Part shown: piece after piece, positions 37,201 to 64,000 of the stretch
How positions within the stretch are numbered: position 1 is the stretch's first letter
Layout of the letters: each line of letters begins with the position of its first letter
The notes under the pieces: generated by a model
Told to the model about the DNA's origin: nothing
Seen by the model: only the letters and a program-made list of their open reading frames with translations
Databases searched by the model: none
Assembly (NCBI GenBank): GCA_033675545.1
Contig: JAWDGP010006861.1
Span: 181,001 to 245,000 of the forward strand
DNA from: Elysia crispata
Lineage: Eukaryota; Mollusca; Gastropoda; Plakobranchidae
Length of the DNA stretch: 64,000 nt
Direction: 5' to 3'
Program-made: the position numbers and the translations under genes

Positions 37201-40200
37201 TTCCATGAAAAGGTCAGAATCTTGTTCCACTTGTTAGGATTGTCAAAAGCTGGAAATGAAGAAGGAAAAAATCATTCTAGCATTACTTGACTATAAGTTT
37301 GTGTCATATTCTCTTTGCAGAAAACGCACCTTCTTCGGTCCCTCCATTTTCATAACTCGGATAGTCTCCTTCGCAAATTATTGAATGCATTTGGTTAACA
37401 AATTCAAATCTGTTTGGAATGTTGAATAAATAACAAAATATAAACTTACTTGTACATTCCAGATTTTATCAAGGACATTGAGAATATCAAACTAAAATAA
37501 CTGCACACATTTTAACATAGTATTGGTTGACTGATTTTAAATGGATTTAAAAAAAAATAAATTAATGTAATATTTGTTTTTATTTCAAAGTAAAAAAGAA
37601 CACCTCTGGAAAGTCTTAAAATGAAACAGTCCTACAATCCAAACTTAAAAAAAACACTAAATTTCATAGTTCACATGTCAAACAGTAAAAAAAGTTGGGG
37701 GAAAAAAATATAACAAAATCCCAGAGATTTAGAGATTGTGTTTATTTGCACAAAAATAATGAAGACAGTCACATTGTGACCATCACACACTTGTATGTTT
37801 TGCTGAATGAAATAATACAATGAAGATGAAATTACATAAGTTACGCCTGGAGAAAAACTGTTCTGACACAATTCCTTTGAGAGCCTATAGCATAGCAATG
37901 GACACAAAATATTGTGTTCACAAAATTCTTCTTGCCATAAATAGTTTTTAAAAAAAAGGAGGAAAAAGCAATCCATTTGTAACATTATGCAAGCTCAATT
38001 TAATTTAGATTTCAATGAAAGACAGCTATGAAAAATGCAATATGAAAGAAAATCCCACCACTGTCCTTTTTTCTTCAAAGAAATTCGAAAAGAAAGAAAG
38101 AAAAATGTCAAATGTTAAAAGTGGGATTCAAAAGACCTGAAAAAAAAACCCAAAACCCAACAACTAAGCTCTTGATTCCTGGATATGGGGTAAAAAAATC
38201 TTTAAAATTAATAGTTACAAATTCCACAGCTAAAAGTGAAGCACTAAGATCAGCTGATCACAAGGACAGATTTGAATTACAAGAATGGAATGAACTGCTA
38301 GAGATAAAAAGAATTTAATGTGTCATGATTATTGCAAATTGTAAAAAAAAAAGTAAGAGAAATTCTTTTGATGTGAAGAATATATCCATGAAAAACTAAA
38401 AGACAACTGAGTAAGAAGCGGCAAGTAAAATTTAAACCATGAGAATAGGCCTACCATTGCACATTATTTTACATCCATTAAATTAAAGGAACACTGGACC
38501 TATGCTCCCACAGTATTTTGATTGTGTTCACAAATTAAAAGCTGGTGACTCGATCAATAATGCAAGTCAATCTTAAAAAATTAAACTCTCTTTCAGCACC
38601 CTTCCACTATACAGCAAACAGAACAAAGAAACAATGGCAAAATCCAGAATGAGAGACGCCCCAAGTCCAAAAGCTCCTTCTGTTAAAAGCCGAACGTCTT
38701 AAAAAGCCACCATAATCGACTTGACGGTGATTAAAAAAAACAGAATAGATGAGGCATGGATCCTACTTTCACCACTAGTCAGTAGTAAATTAATAAATAG
38801 GTTAAATGTGTGTACTAAGAATAAATATCTTTTGTAATTATATATTATAAACAACTACAATTTATAGTTAAACGGGATTGAATAAAAAATTTACATACTG
38901 GTAACAAAAAGTATCTGAAAAAACATTCACCAAATTTCTGATATTACTACATAGGGCCTATATGCAAAGATACCCTAAAATTGTCAAATTCTGTAAGGTT
39001 TGAAAAATTTACATGTACCTAACAACATTTCATCCATCATCTTTAGATCAAATTGCTTCATTAAAAAGTAACAATTCTTACCTTGTTCAAAGATATGATT
39101 ATATCAAACAAGAGATAAACTTGTGGCCTATACTCGTTGCAGGTAACCTAAAAAAAATTCGTGTGGATGGCGCCTGCAACCCTTGCATTTTTAAACATAT
39201 AGCAATTGTAAAAACAATTAGCCGCCTCCACATTTTTGTTCCTTAAGCATTTAAACAGTATTTCTATTATTGTCGCAGAACTCACTTTTTAAAAAAAAAA
39301 AAAACAATAAATTGGACAGAACTGAATGTCAGCCCTAAACTGGTGAAATCTGTGAGATGAGACTCACATCTAGATTACATCAAACGCTATTAACAGTGGC
39401 CTTAAATGGACATAAAGTCCAGCTTATTGTTTGGATGCAGATGGATCAGAAGAATTTCCTGATATAATGATCTAGAATTTTTCGGCTTGTTACATCTTTT
39501 ATGGTTTCAAAAAACTTTCTGACATGTCAAATAAAAAAAAATCAAATGATCAAGATAGCTGAATAAAAATTTTGCAACTGACAGGTGTAAAGTAAAAATA
39601 AACTTAATGAAGTTACAGAATTTTGCTGATAGTTATTTTTTTTTCAAACTTTTTAAAAAGCACAAAAACTCAATTCGTTGGGAATAACAAGGAAAGATGG
39701 TCAATTGCAAAACTGAAAACATTATGAAGACAATTTTAGCTGAAAAAAATGTAGGATTAACCTTTCTTTTTCCATTGTTTTGTTTTGATACCCAATGCTA
39801 AGTTTATTCATTCCATTAGTCCATAATATTAATAGCTAAATCTGCAAATTTCTTTCTTTTTTGTCTCCTTGCATCTTTACAAAGAGTAAAAAGAAATAAA
39901 AAGGCTTAAATATAGCTCTCACAAAAAAATAATGCAAAATGATCTTGCAGAGCATTTTGCCATACATACTGCAGAGAGTAAACACCACATACAAGCCAGA
40001 ATTCTAGGAATTGCAATCTTTCTTCTTCACAGCTTTTAAAAACTCACATGCATATACCCTGTGATTAAATAAAAAACTATTTAAATAATTTTAATTATGT
40101 TCTTTTACATCCACCAATTTTCGTCTAAGCTTTTCTAATCCAAGTAGCATGAGAAATCCTTACTTTTAGATGGTTAAACAATGCAACAAAAAGCAATTAC

Positions 40201-43200
40201 ACTCTACTTTTGCAGTTTATCAAATGCCGTGGAATGCAAGTCACATGGGGTAATATATGCATTCATGCATCGTTAATAACCTAATGAAGTTGCCAGCAGT
40301 TCAATGGTCCAATGTATAAAAAGCAATTCAATCTCAAACACAATTATCTAAACATCATTGAAAAGTCACCATTGGTTAAGCATTTTCATAGTGTTAAATC
40401 TATGTGGGTCGATGAAAAAAATTACCAACCTCTAATTTCTATGCCATGTCCACAACATTGAACACAGGTAAACGCTCAGATCTATTGCTATATATGTTTT
40501 ATTACAATCACCGCAGATATTGAAAAACCAATGGCAATCTGAACCCACAAATTTTTTGTCAATGAGATGTTTGCTTCTGATAGCTAGCCAAAATATTTGT
40601 CTCAATCTGCCAGATCAGGCCCCATAAGCACATATGCTCACATCCGATCCTCTGTAATGCTGGTTGTCATTGGCTGGCTAGTTCCACAGCTGCTTGGGCT
40701 GCAAGACATCAGCTCTAGATAGCGAAGGAAATAAAGTCAAAAGTTATCTTCTTCATAGAGGCAGTAAAGAATTCCAATAGAAAAGTTTCTATTGAGATAA
40801 TGCCTTCGGGCCAGAGATTTTTTTTTAAGCAAAGTTGATAATCATTAAAATATAAAATGAGAACTTTTTAAATAGAGTATTAAATACACATTTTTCTTTT
40901 TATTTCTTCTTTTGTTGTTTAAAAGGAAAAAAGCTAGGACTTGACAATTTTAACAGTAAAAACTGGTATGCAGCAAAAAAAAAAAATCTCAATACCAGTA
41001 GTTATCTTACTTTGAAGATTATAAATATCTCACTCTAAAATTAAGTTAAATTTCTCATTTTATATTCAACAGCTCAAAAGACATAGAATTCCTAGTGAAA
41101 TTACAAGAATAATTTCACTCTCAAACCTGGGATGCACTTCAAGGGAAATAAAAATGGTGAGCAGGCAGTTTTGGTGTGGAATATAGAGAAAAAAACAAAC
41201 AATAAAGCCAAATGATACACCATGGTTGAAAATTATGTAAGAAGAAAAAAAATGAAAGCCAATCCAAAATAAAATTGTAATAAAGCTTACTCTTATTTTG
41301 ACTTCATTCAGGTCATATAGAGTGTTTCTTCTCCCTGTGAGTACTATTCATTGAAGTTTGTTTGAATGTTCATTTTATTCTGAGACTTTTTTAAAATAGC
41401 AAAATGTGTCAAAATATGAACAGATCTCATGAGGAAAAGGCTTTCTCAAATCTAGACCAGCTAAGTTACCGATTCTTTGTCCATCAAAAAATGAGCAAAC
41501 AAAACAAATGTCACTTGAGCAAATGATTGTTTTCTTTCTTTCTAATTTCAGACCATTTACATCTGAACTGTTTGTTTTTCAACAGTACTTCTCTCAGTAC
41601 TGCTCAACAATTCGAAATATTAACTCTCACATAAGAATTTATTGACTGACATTAAATTCCCAATTAACTTATATATATTACAAAAACATTTTTTTTTTTT
41701 GGGGGGAGGGGAGTAAATTATTAAATTTTATCCCATTTCTTTTCCATTTCGTGTCCATATGCAAATTATAAATTATGTGCAAACTACTTTGAAACTGTGA
41801 GGACAGAGCAGATAATAGTATGTTAAATTGCATTTACAATTTGACCAACATTGCCTGAATAAGATACCAATAGCATTCTACTGTTCCACAGTGGAGTTAA
41901 TAGCCACTACAGTGAATATAAAGATGAGTAATGAAGTCTAAGCATATATCTTTAGCACACTGTGACAGAAAGAGAGGGAAAAAAAATAGTATGGGACAGT
42001 CCTGGTTGTGCTTTAAAGAGGTTTGATACTAATATTTCAGATAAGGCACTGTCTGATCCTTCTGTCTCATGGTCATCTTTTTAAAAATGTTTCATTCTAG
42101 GGTTAGAACAGAATTCCTGGCAGGGCATATTCAAAACTAGAATTGAAATAAATACTGCTTCTCCAGCCCAGTCTACAATTATTTTCAAATCTTTTTTTTT
42201 TTTTTTACTACTATATCTACTATATTAGACACGCAGATTAATGTCACATAGAACATTTATGAAATCAGCTTTCTTGTTCTTTCTCTTCCAAAATATTTAG
42301 CATTGCAGCCTAGGGCTAATGGGTTAATCATATATAAATATAGATATATCTATATTGCTTGACTCTGTAGAGAATAATGATGAAAAAATGTTTGACCTTT
42401 TTACAGTTGATTGATATTATCAAATGATGATGTGGGAATCCACTTTGATCTTTCTTTTTTTTAACATTAAAATTTTTGAAAAATAAATACAATATAAAAA
42501 TCTGTCAGATTATCAGTTGCCAAGTAGTTAAAATTTTCAATACATTTTACACACTTCATAGTGACTCAGGTGAGGCCAACAGTAATTAAAAGCTTGATGC
42601 CTTTAATGAAAATGTGTCATTTTTTAAAGATGTTCCTGGTGTGGTTTTAAGGCACAAATATACTAATATAAAAGGTATGTAAATTTTGTATTTAAAAATC
42701 TAAAATAATTTTTTTTTTTAATTAATAGACAACAGTGAGCTATTTTGCAAGATTCTGAAGCTATAAACATTTAAAAAGAAAGAAGATTTATTCAAATGGT
42801 TAATGCTCAACCAGTGGAGATATTGAGGTAATCCACAAAATGCTTGTGTTAAAAATCAATCAATAAAAAAAATTGCAAAAAGTTGCAGGCCTTTTACAAA
42901 CAATATAGTCTGATAGCTCTTCTTCTCAATTTCATGCATAGAATGATACAGATTTTCAATTGTAGAACAAATTTTAATTGTGCAATTCTAAAACTCTCAA
43001 TGGTAGCATCAAAGAAAGTATAACGACAAACAAATAAAAAAAGAAAAAAAAAAAAAGCAACTAAACTTTTCAGTGTATTTCTTATGAAAGCATTTGGAGT
43101 GGCTTGTATCCTCAGATAGCCTGTCCTATGTGAAACATATTAAGCCCATCAAAACTACTGAGCACAAATTTAAGTCAATTACACTTATGCAAATGTCTGG

Positions 43201-44274
43201 GTTTCAAACATGACCCCTTAACTCACATTTCCATCATACTGTTTGGTTTAACCATAATAAAATTTTACAAATGATCACAAGACAACCCTTAATTTGAAAA
43301 AAAAAATATTATCCAAAACTTCAATGTTGAGCTTGATACATATCTGTAAGCAACAACTTTAATTTGGTCTAGATTCTGAGAGAAAAGTCTTTGCTAACTA
43401 AATTATAATTGTTGTCTCGCTCTTTTGCCCCATATATATTCTTTATGAGACTGCATTCACACAAAAATCTGATTTCTCCTAATAACTAAGTAGATAAATG
43501 GCAACAAAAATGTCACAGGAAAAGAAATAAAAAACGTCTGACTTAGAATGGGACAAGGATGAACATCAGGAGGATACAAGAAAAGCAAAAAACTCAAAAA
43601 GAAACAGAAATCTAAAGCTGTACTCAATTATAGTGAGACTACTTATACTCTGACACAACTTTCTTTTAAGCTGCTCTCTGCATGTCTTAAATTTGACATA
43701 TGATATTTCTTTTTTCATATTGACGAGCCACATTGGGAAGAGGGTCTCAATTAAGCCTGAAGCAGTATATAACAATTAACATAAAGAGAGGAAATCTGAA
43801 TTTTCCCCCTATTTCCAAGTCTTACTAACCATTTTTTTTTGTACAACTTGGGTCTTTCCTTTCTAGTCCTTACATATATTCTTTATGGGCTAACCCTAAG
43901 AATTTAGACCCCTTTAATTAAAATTTTCGTAAATTAAAATTTGCAAAGGCTTTCAATGTAATTCTTTTTTAAACAAATATTTTATGGACTTCTTACAATG
44001 GCAACTTAAATTACAAGAAAAGAAATAATAAAAAAAAAAGACAATAATAACAAAAGATAAAAATATGGGTATCTAAAACAGGGAGGCCAGAGCAGCATTA
44101 CCAGAAAATATTGGAAAATTGATGGCATTTTTAAATGGTGTGCCCAAATGAAATAAAACAGAGTTGTGTTGTCTTGCAGAATAAACTCCCAATCGTTTTA
44201 TAAATTAGGAAATCTTCTTTTAGGTGTCTAGCATCCCTGTAAGTAACATTGAAGAAAGAGTAAAGAAATAAACT

Positions 44275-44320
<46 letters not shown>

Positions 44321-46367
44321 TAGCTAAAAGCCAAAATATTTGTCAAGCATTTTAAATTATGCCTTTTTATTCTATCATTTCATTCAATCCATAATCCGGA
44401 TCTAACTTCAACTGGATAAGGCCATGCGAGACATTGAGTGGTAAATTTAGAGAAGGAAAAAGTGTTATAGACCTGCTGGCAGACACAATGATTTGTTCTT
44501 ACTGGAGATTCCCTATAGATGGTGGTCGTCAGAAAGAAAAGAGAAAAACCACACAAAATCAGTTTTTAAACGTCTTGCTTCTTTTTTTTTTTTTTTTTGT
44601 TCTTTCTGTGCATATATAGAAAAAAGAAGAGTAGACAAATAAGAGACTGATCCATAAATATGCATTTAAAAAAAAAAAGTGGGTTGAAAATCAGCATGAT
44701 CGGCTCTTAGCCTTGAGAATAGAGATGAGATAGAACCTCAGCCTGCTGTCAATGTTTGGCAAAAGAGGATAAAACAAACAGAAATTAATTAGAATGATTT
44801 CACATATAATTTATCTTGTCGATCCCTTAAGAATAGTGCAGCCTGTCATGAAGATCTGGGAAATTAAAACAAGACTTGCTTCATTAATACTGTGACACCT
44901 GCAGAAAATAATGATTGAATCTGTGCAATCTGTGGATCTCTATCCTGTTGACAGATTTACTTCAGATATTCTTTAAAAAAAAAACACTAAGGCATGGTCT
45001 GAGAGGGATAACAATTACGTAAAAACTTGACTTTCTAGAGAAGCTCTAGTACCTAGCCTCAACTTCCTACCTTTAGTTCAGCTGCAATCCCATAAAATAA
45101 AAAAAAAATAATAATAAATGATTAACTGAAAAAGATGCATTTCACATTGAAGTTTTATGGAACCAATATGAGTCTGTAAAGCTTGTTAATCAATCTTAAC
45201 TTAGGCAGAAGAAGAAATATTTAATAACAGTAAAGAGCAGCTAGATGCTAACTCAGCAGAAAGAACCCCATTTGAGAGAGAAAAAAGCATAATGAACCCT
45301 GCACCCTGCTCATTGTACACAAAATAAACAACAAACAAGCTAATTAAAAATTATGAAGATTTAATTGAAAAAAAAAGAAAAGGAAATAATGTGCAAATGT
45401 CAAAATCCCCAGCCAGTGCACACATAAAAATAAAAATTATTCCACCACAACCCAAAAGATGACTTTTCATCATGAGCATCCTGCTATACTACAACCAAGA
45501 GGTAGAAAAACCCTAAAGTACATTGAATCCAAGCCTAAATAAGTCTAATGTAATAAAGATGAATTCTAACTTTCATTCATTGATCTAATAATGCCACAGG
45601 AAAGTAGTTGTAATCTGAAGCAGGAAGGCAGCAAGATTGTGCATCCAGGCTCTGCATTAGACTAGCAATTGAAAAATTACCAAAAGCTCTTGAGTAGCAT
45701 AAGAACTGCGCCTTTTAACTTGACTTAACTTGAGGGAAATAGTATACAAATATAAAATGATAAGGGAGGATGCTTTACTTATTTTAGAGAAATGTGAGAG
45801 TAAATTATGACTGACTGAAAAAGTTTGGGCTTCAGTATTAAGATTAACTATATAGTTTGTGTGTTAATGCAAGCAAGTTATCTAAGTGCTCAGCACTGGA
45901 TGATTAAACACAACATGCTTGTAAATAAACTGCACTCTAAAGACTAGAGGTGGAAAAAGACTTGACATCTTAAACTTCATTGTTTTGGAAACCTGTGAGA
46001 AAACATTACCTTAGATTTTATTACGATTGTTAAGTGTCAGGCTCGATTTTAATGACATAAAATTGAAAAATGTAAGTTTCTTGCTTATGCTATATCAGTA
46101 TATGTTTGTTATTCAGGTGAGGGTTTATTTTGAAATGGAAAATTCAGAAAAGTCGTGAAGGCACTATCAGGCAGAAGAGTATGTACAGAGTATATGTTAA
46201 TTAAGATGGAAGATTTGGTAATTGGGTGGTAATACAGGATGCATCGTTATAAATTAGTGGCAACTGGTATATGGCTACAACTGTCCAGTCTTTGAGCCAT
46301 GAGCAAGCGAGAGGGAGACAACTTACCCCTGTTACAGGGAACCTCTACACTCTGAACTGACCCTATA
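37201..46367. other. Gene-poor AT-rich region between converging genes
   Basis: Nine kilobases of very AT-rich DNA with many homopolymers and a (TA)n tract at 44289-44315. The right part is probably the 3' UTR of Bicaudal-D on the minus strand. No open frame here has recognisable sequence or splice context. No transposon or RNA gene is recognised. Confidence 0.5.
46017..46022 (-). terminator. Candidate poly(A) signal, Bicaudal-D
   Basis: AATAAA on the minus strand, about 345 bases after the Bicaudal-D stop codon. Others occur further down, and Bicaudal-D transcripts often have long 3' UTRs, so this is only one option. Confidence 0.3.
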
Positions 46368-61048
<14,681 letters not shown>

Positions 61049-61437
61049 CTAGTTGGGTGAGAACAAAAGCATGAAGATCTCAGAAACGTTTCATACCAAG
61101 ATTAAAAAAAAAAACCTCTCCCCCAAAAAAACAAAAACAAGCAAACAAAAAAACACAAAGGGATATAAAATTCTAGAACAGACTCTCTTTATATGTATCG
61201 CAATATGGAAAAAATCTAAAAGTAAATAGAATGAGGGACATGTTGATTCTTACAATTGATGTAATATTTTACTAATAATTTTCCACAAGCTATTTATGAA
61301 AGAAAAACCCCTTACTGTTTATAAAAGAGTTGTTCAAATACCAGACTTCAACAACCGACTAAACGACTAACTGTCATCTTGACAGTCAGAAACAAACGCT
61401 TAAATAGACGGTGCTACAACTAAGGTCGAATTTTTTT

Positions 61438-61558
<121 letters not shown>

Positions 61559-63602
61559 GAAGGCGAAATTTCAAAAGGCAGGAGCGTGGAAGGGAAAAAA
61601 TACACAAAAATACAGGATTGCATCACAGCAGAAAAACATTAAAGGCAATCTGCCACAAGGGGAAGGAACACAGCTACGGGAAAAAGTAGAATATGGATTA
61701 CTTTTGCAAAAACGGAACAAAAGTTCAGCTATTTTTGTTTTTAAACCTGAGACTCTCAAAGACGCCCCCAGTCGTAATATATGCACAGATGTTGGACTGC
61801 CAATGTGGATGTGGTGGCAGAGTTCAGAAGGCACTTAAGTCGCCCGCCTCATGAATGAGAAAGATGTTCAGTATTTTCTATTGTATTGTCTTGGCGCATT
61901 GAGGGTAACGGGACATAACTTTCATGATAGGGGGAAGATACTAAAAAGGTCAACTGGGCTGAGGAAGACACGCGCCAACATGTGGTTGTGTAGGCCGAGG
62001 CCTTTGTGCGACTGTATGGGAACTACTGGCCTGGAATGCTGACTGTGAAGTTTGTCTCAGGAGCTTCACACTCCCTGAGTCACCTGGCTTGGTTACAGGT
62101 ACGGCCTCATCCACATGACGTCCAAGCCAGGTACAACCAGTTCAATACAGTTACCGCTCGGTCCTCCCTTTCAGCATGGCCTGTCGCCAAAACCTCTCCT
62201 GTTCTATCTTTAGAACTGGAGCAATGTCGGTGACATCTGATAGCCCGGCAGTAATACTCCATTGATTTATTCAGAATACTGTGTTACCGTTGATGGCAAG
62301 CTCCGTCAGGGCTATAAATATACCACACTGTGGAAATACATAATGTAACGAAACACAATAGATTTATTTTTTGTTGTTGTTTATAACCAGTCAGTGCTTC
62401 TCATTGTTTGTTCTTTTCTTCATTTCATTTCCCCAAAGTTTTCCGCAAAATCTTACACGTTGAGGGCGGCTTTACGTGAACTCTCACCAGGGCTAGGGCT
62501 GATTGGGTGCGATCCTACCCCAACACAACATGATCCAGTATAGGATCTAGAGTGAACCCTGGACGGCGACGTGCATATCGTAGATTATAATATCCATCAA
62601 ATGAGATGTGATAAGCTTAATTATGCCGGGCCACAATGCGAAACGCTTCGTATATGTTTCATGCCATGTGTTACTAATGGAGCTCATTGTATTTTTATTT
62701 TTTCCTCGATAACTTAAGAAAATTGCGTTAAGCAGGCGCAATGTATATCTTTCAAATGACGCAGTGACGCACCTATCATAACTCCGGTTGGTACCAACGT
62801 GGCAGCCCTGTATGTAATGAACCAATGCCTCGTCTTCAAATCAACGCAGTATTTTTGATTGGTCAGTCTGTCCACAAATAGGTCATCTCAGGCACACTGA
62901 AAAGATATTTCTTCAGCTTTAGGGACCTACACTGTGGTTTCAAACCAGTTACATATGGTCCCCTTCAAATCTCGGTCTGGCCGTTAAGCCCCACAGCCCT
63001 CGGTACTATACGATAAGCAAGCTGAGCGTAATAATTACGGAAAACAAAACATTGATCTTAAAGCTAATGAGTGAAACAGAAGTAAGAACAACGCTTTTTC
63101 CAAATTTCCCGCATCATCGGTCTGCAGACCTATGGCGGTGTCCTTCAGTACATTAAATGTCATAAGTTTATTGCCTTCTAACTTGGAAATGATTTCAATG
63201 ACTGGAATGTGGATAGATCGTTACTCTAGTAAACTGAAAAAGCGAACTCTTTTATCAACTTAAAGAAAGAGAAAAAAACCGAGAATGTTATGGTCCCTCT
63301 GTTACTCAGTAGGTATCCAGTGCCAGGATGAGGATGAGGAGGAGGAGGAGAGAGAGCGCTGAGACAGAATGAAGACAGAACCTACTGTATAGAGAGATGC
63401 ACGTGATCGTACAGAGACCCAGAGCCAGCTATAAGGCTGCTATTGTGAAGTGCATGTGGATGACTAGGAAGATCCACTGAGCCACTTCACCGGGAGTGGG
63501 ACAGCGTGACCATTCATTAGCTTTACCTTTCTGATGAGCTATGATGAGACGCACGTCATTTGAATAAAAACAGTTACATAAACGAGGACGGCACACCTCA
63601 AT

Positions 63603-63605
<3 letters not shown>

Positions 63606-63700
<95 letters not shown>
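63606..63700 (-). repeat. (GA)n microsatellite
   Basis: About 46 GA units on the plus strand. Open frames across it are artefacts. Confidence 0.95.
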
Positions 63701-64000
63701 CATAACACGCTGCCCCTTACTGTGAACGTTTCTCACCATTGCATAAAATCTCACCTTACCGGTCAGAGAAAATCTTTTGTGAACAATAAGCGAAGTCAAT
63801 GGTTGTGTACTGTAATTTGTCAATGTTGTGTCGAAATCGCTGTTTGCTTTGTCTTGTTCGGCACGTCTAACGAGCAAAACAAGTTTACACAAACCTGAAA
63901 ACCCAAGCTTTACAGGGATTACATTGTCGTTTTGATAATCATTTTGTTAGCCGCGTACTTGTCTGTATTAGTTACAAGATCGGGTGGGGCGAGATTAGAG

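Noticed and set aside
61851-62233. Open frames in GC-richer DNA upstream of the first visible Bicaudal-D exon
   Set aside because: They lie on the wrong strand for Bicaudal-D, show no similarity to its N-terminus and resemble nothing I know.

Overview
This is nuclear DNA from an animal, AT-rich and intron-rich, with long CT/GA and TA microsatellites, LINE and SINE debris, a piggyBac element and a Ty3/gypsy element. The repeat style and the proteins suggest an invertebrate, most likely a lophotrochozoan and plausibly a mollusc. That is an inference, because nothing in the window fixes the species. No operons, CRISPR arrays or bacterial-style genes are present.

Two host genes converge on a gene-poor middle. 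The plus-strand gene runs from about 10.2 kb (or further upstream) to 34.3 kb. It encodes a type I membrane protein: probable signal peptide, leucine-rich repeats spread over short phase-0 exons, a C-terminal cysteine cap, a long Thr/Glu/His-rich stalk of 22-residue repeats, one transmembrane helix and a short tail. Its last intron has a GC-AG splice pair. Its introns hold a piggyBac transposon (10.63-14.12 kb) and a Ty3/gypsy element (18.45-24.29 kb, itself carrying a nested insertion), both coding on the opposite strand.

The minus-strand gene runs from beyond 64 kb down to 46.37 kb. It is the Bicaudal-D dynein adaptor. Fourteen exons join in frame to give 785 residues; only the extreme N-terminus, including the CC1-box exon, lies outside the window. 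The last exon gives an Arg/Tyr/Gln/Ser-rich tail that does not resemble the vertebrate ending I remember.

Between the genes (34.3-46.4 kb) is very AT-rich DNA, probably the two 3' UTRs plus intergenic sequence, with one interspersed repeat whose second copy lies near 7.5 kb. The left 10 kb holds no convincing host exon, but it has a tandem duplication with a long hairpin, three LINE fragments, microsatellites and a tRNA-derived SINE-like piece.

The most unusual items are the stalk repeat array with its gradient from old to new copies, the GC-AG intron, the Bicaudal-D tail, and the piggyBac element with paired TTAA sites, matching ends and an intact DDD triad but an interrupted transposase. 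I did not find a clearly new multi-gene system.
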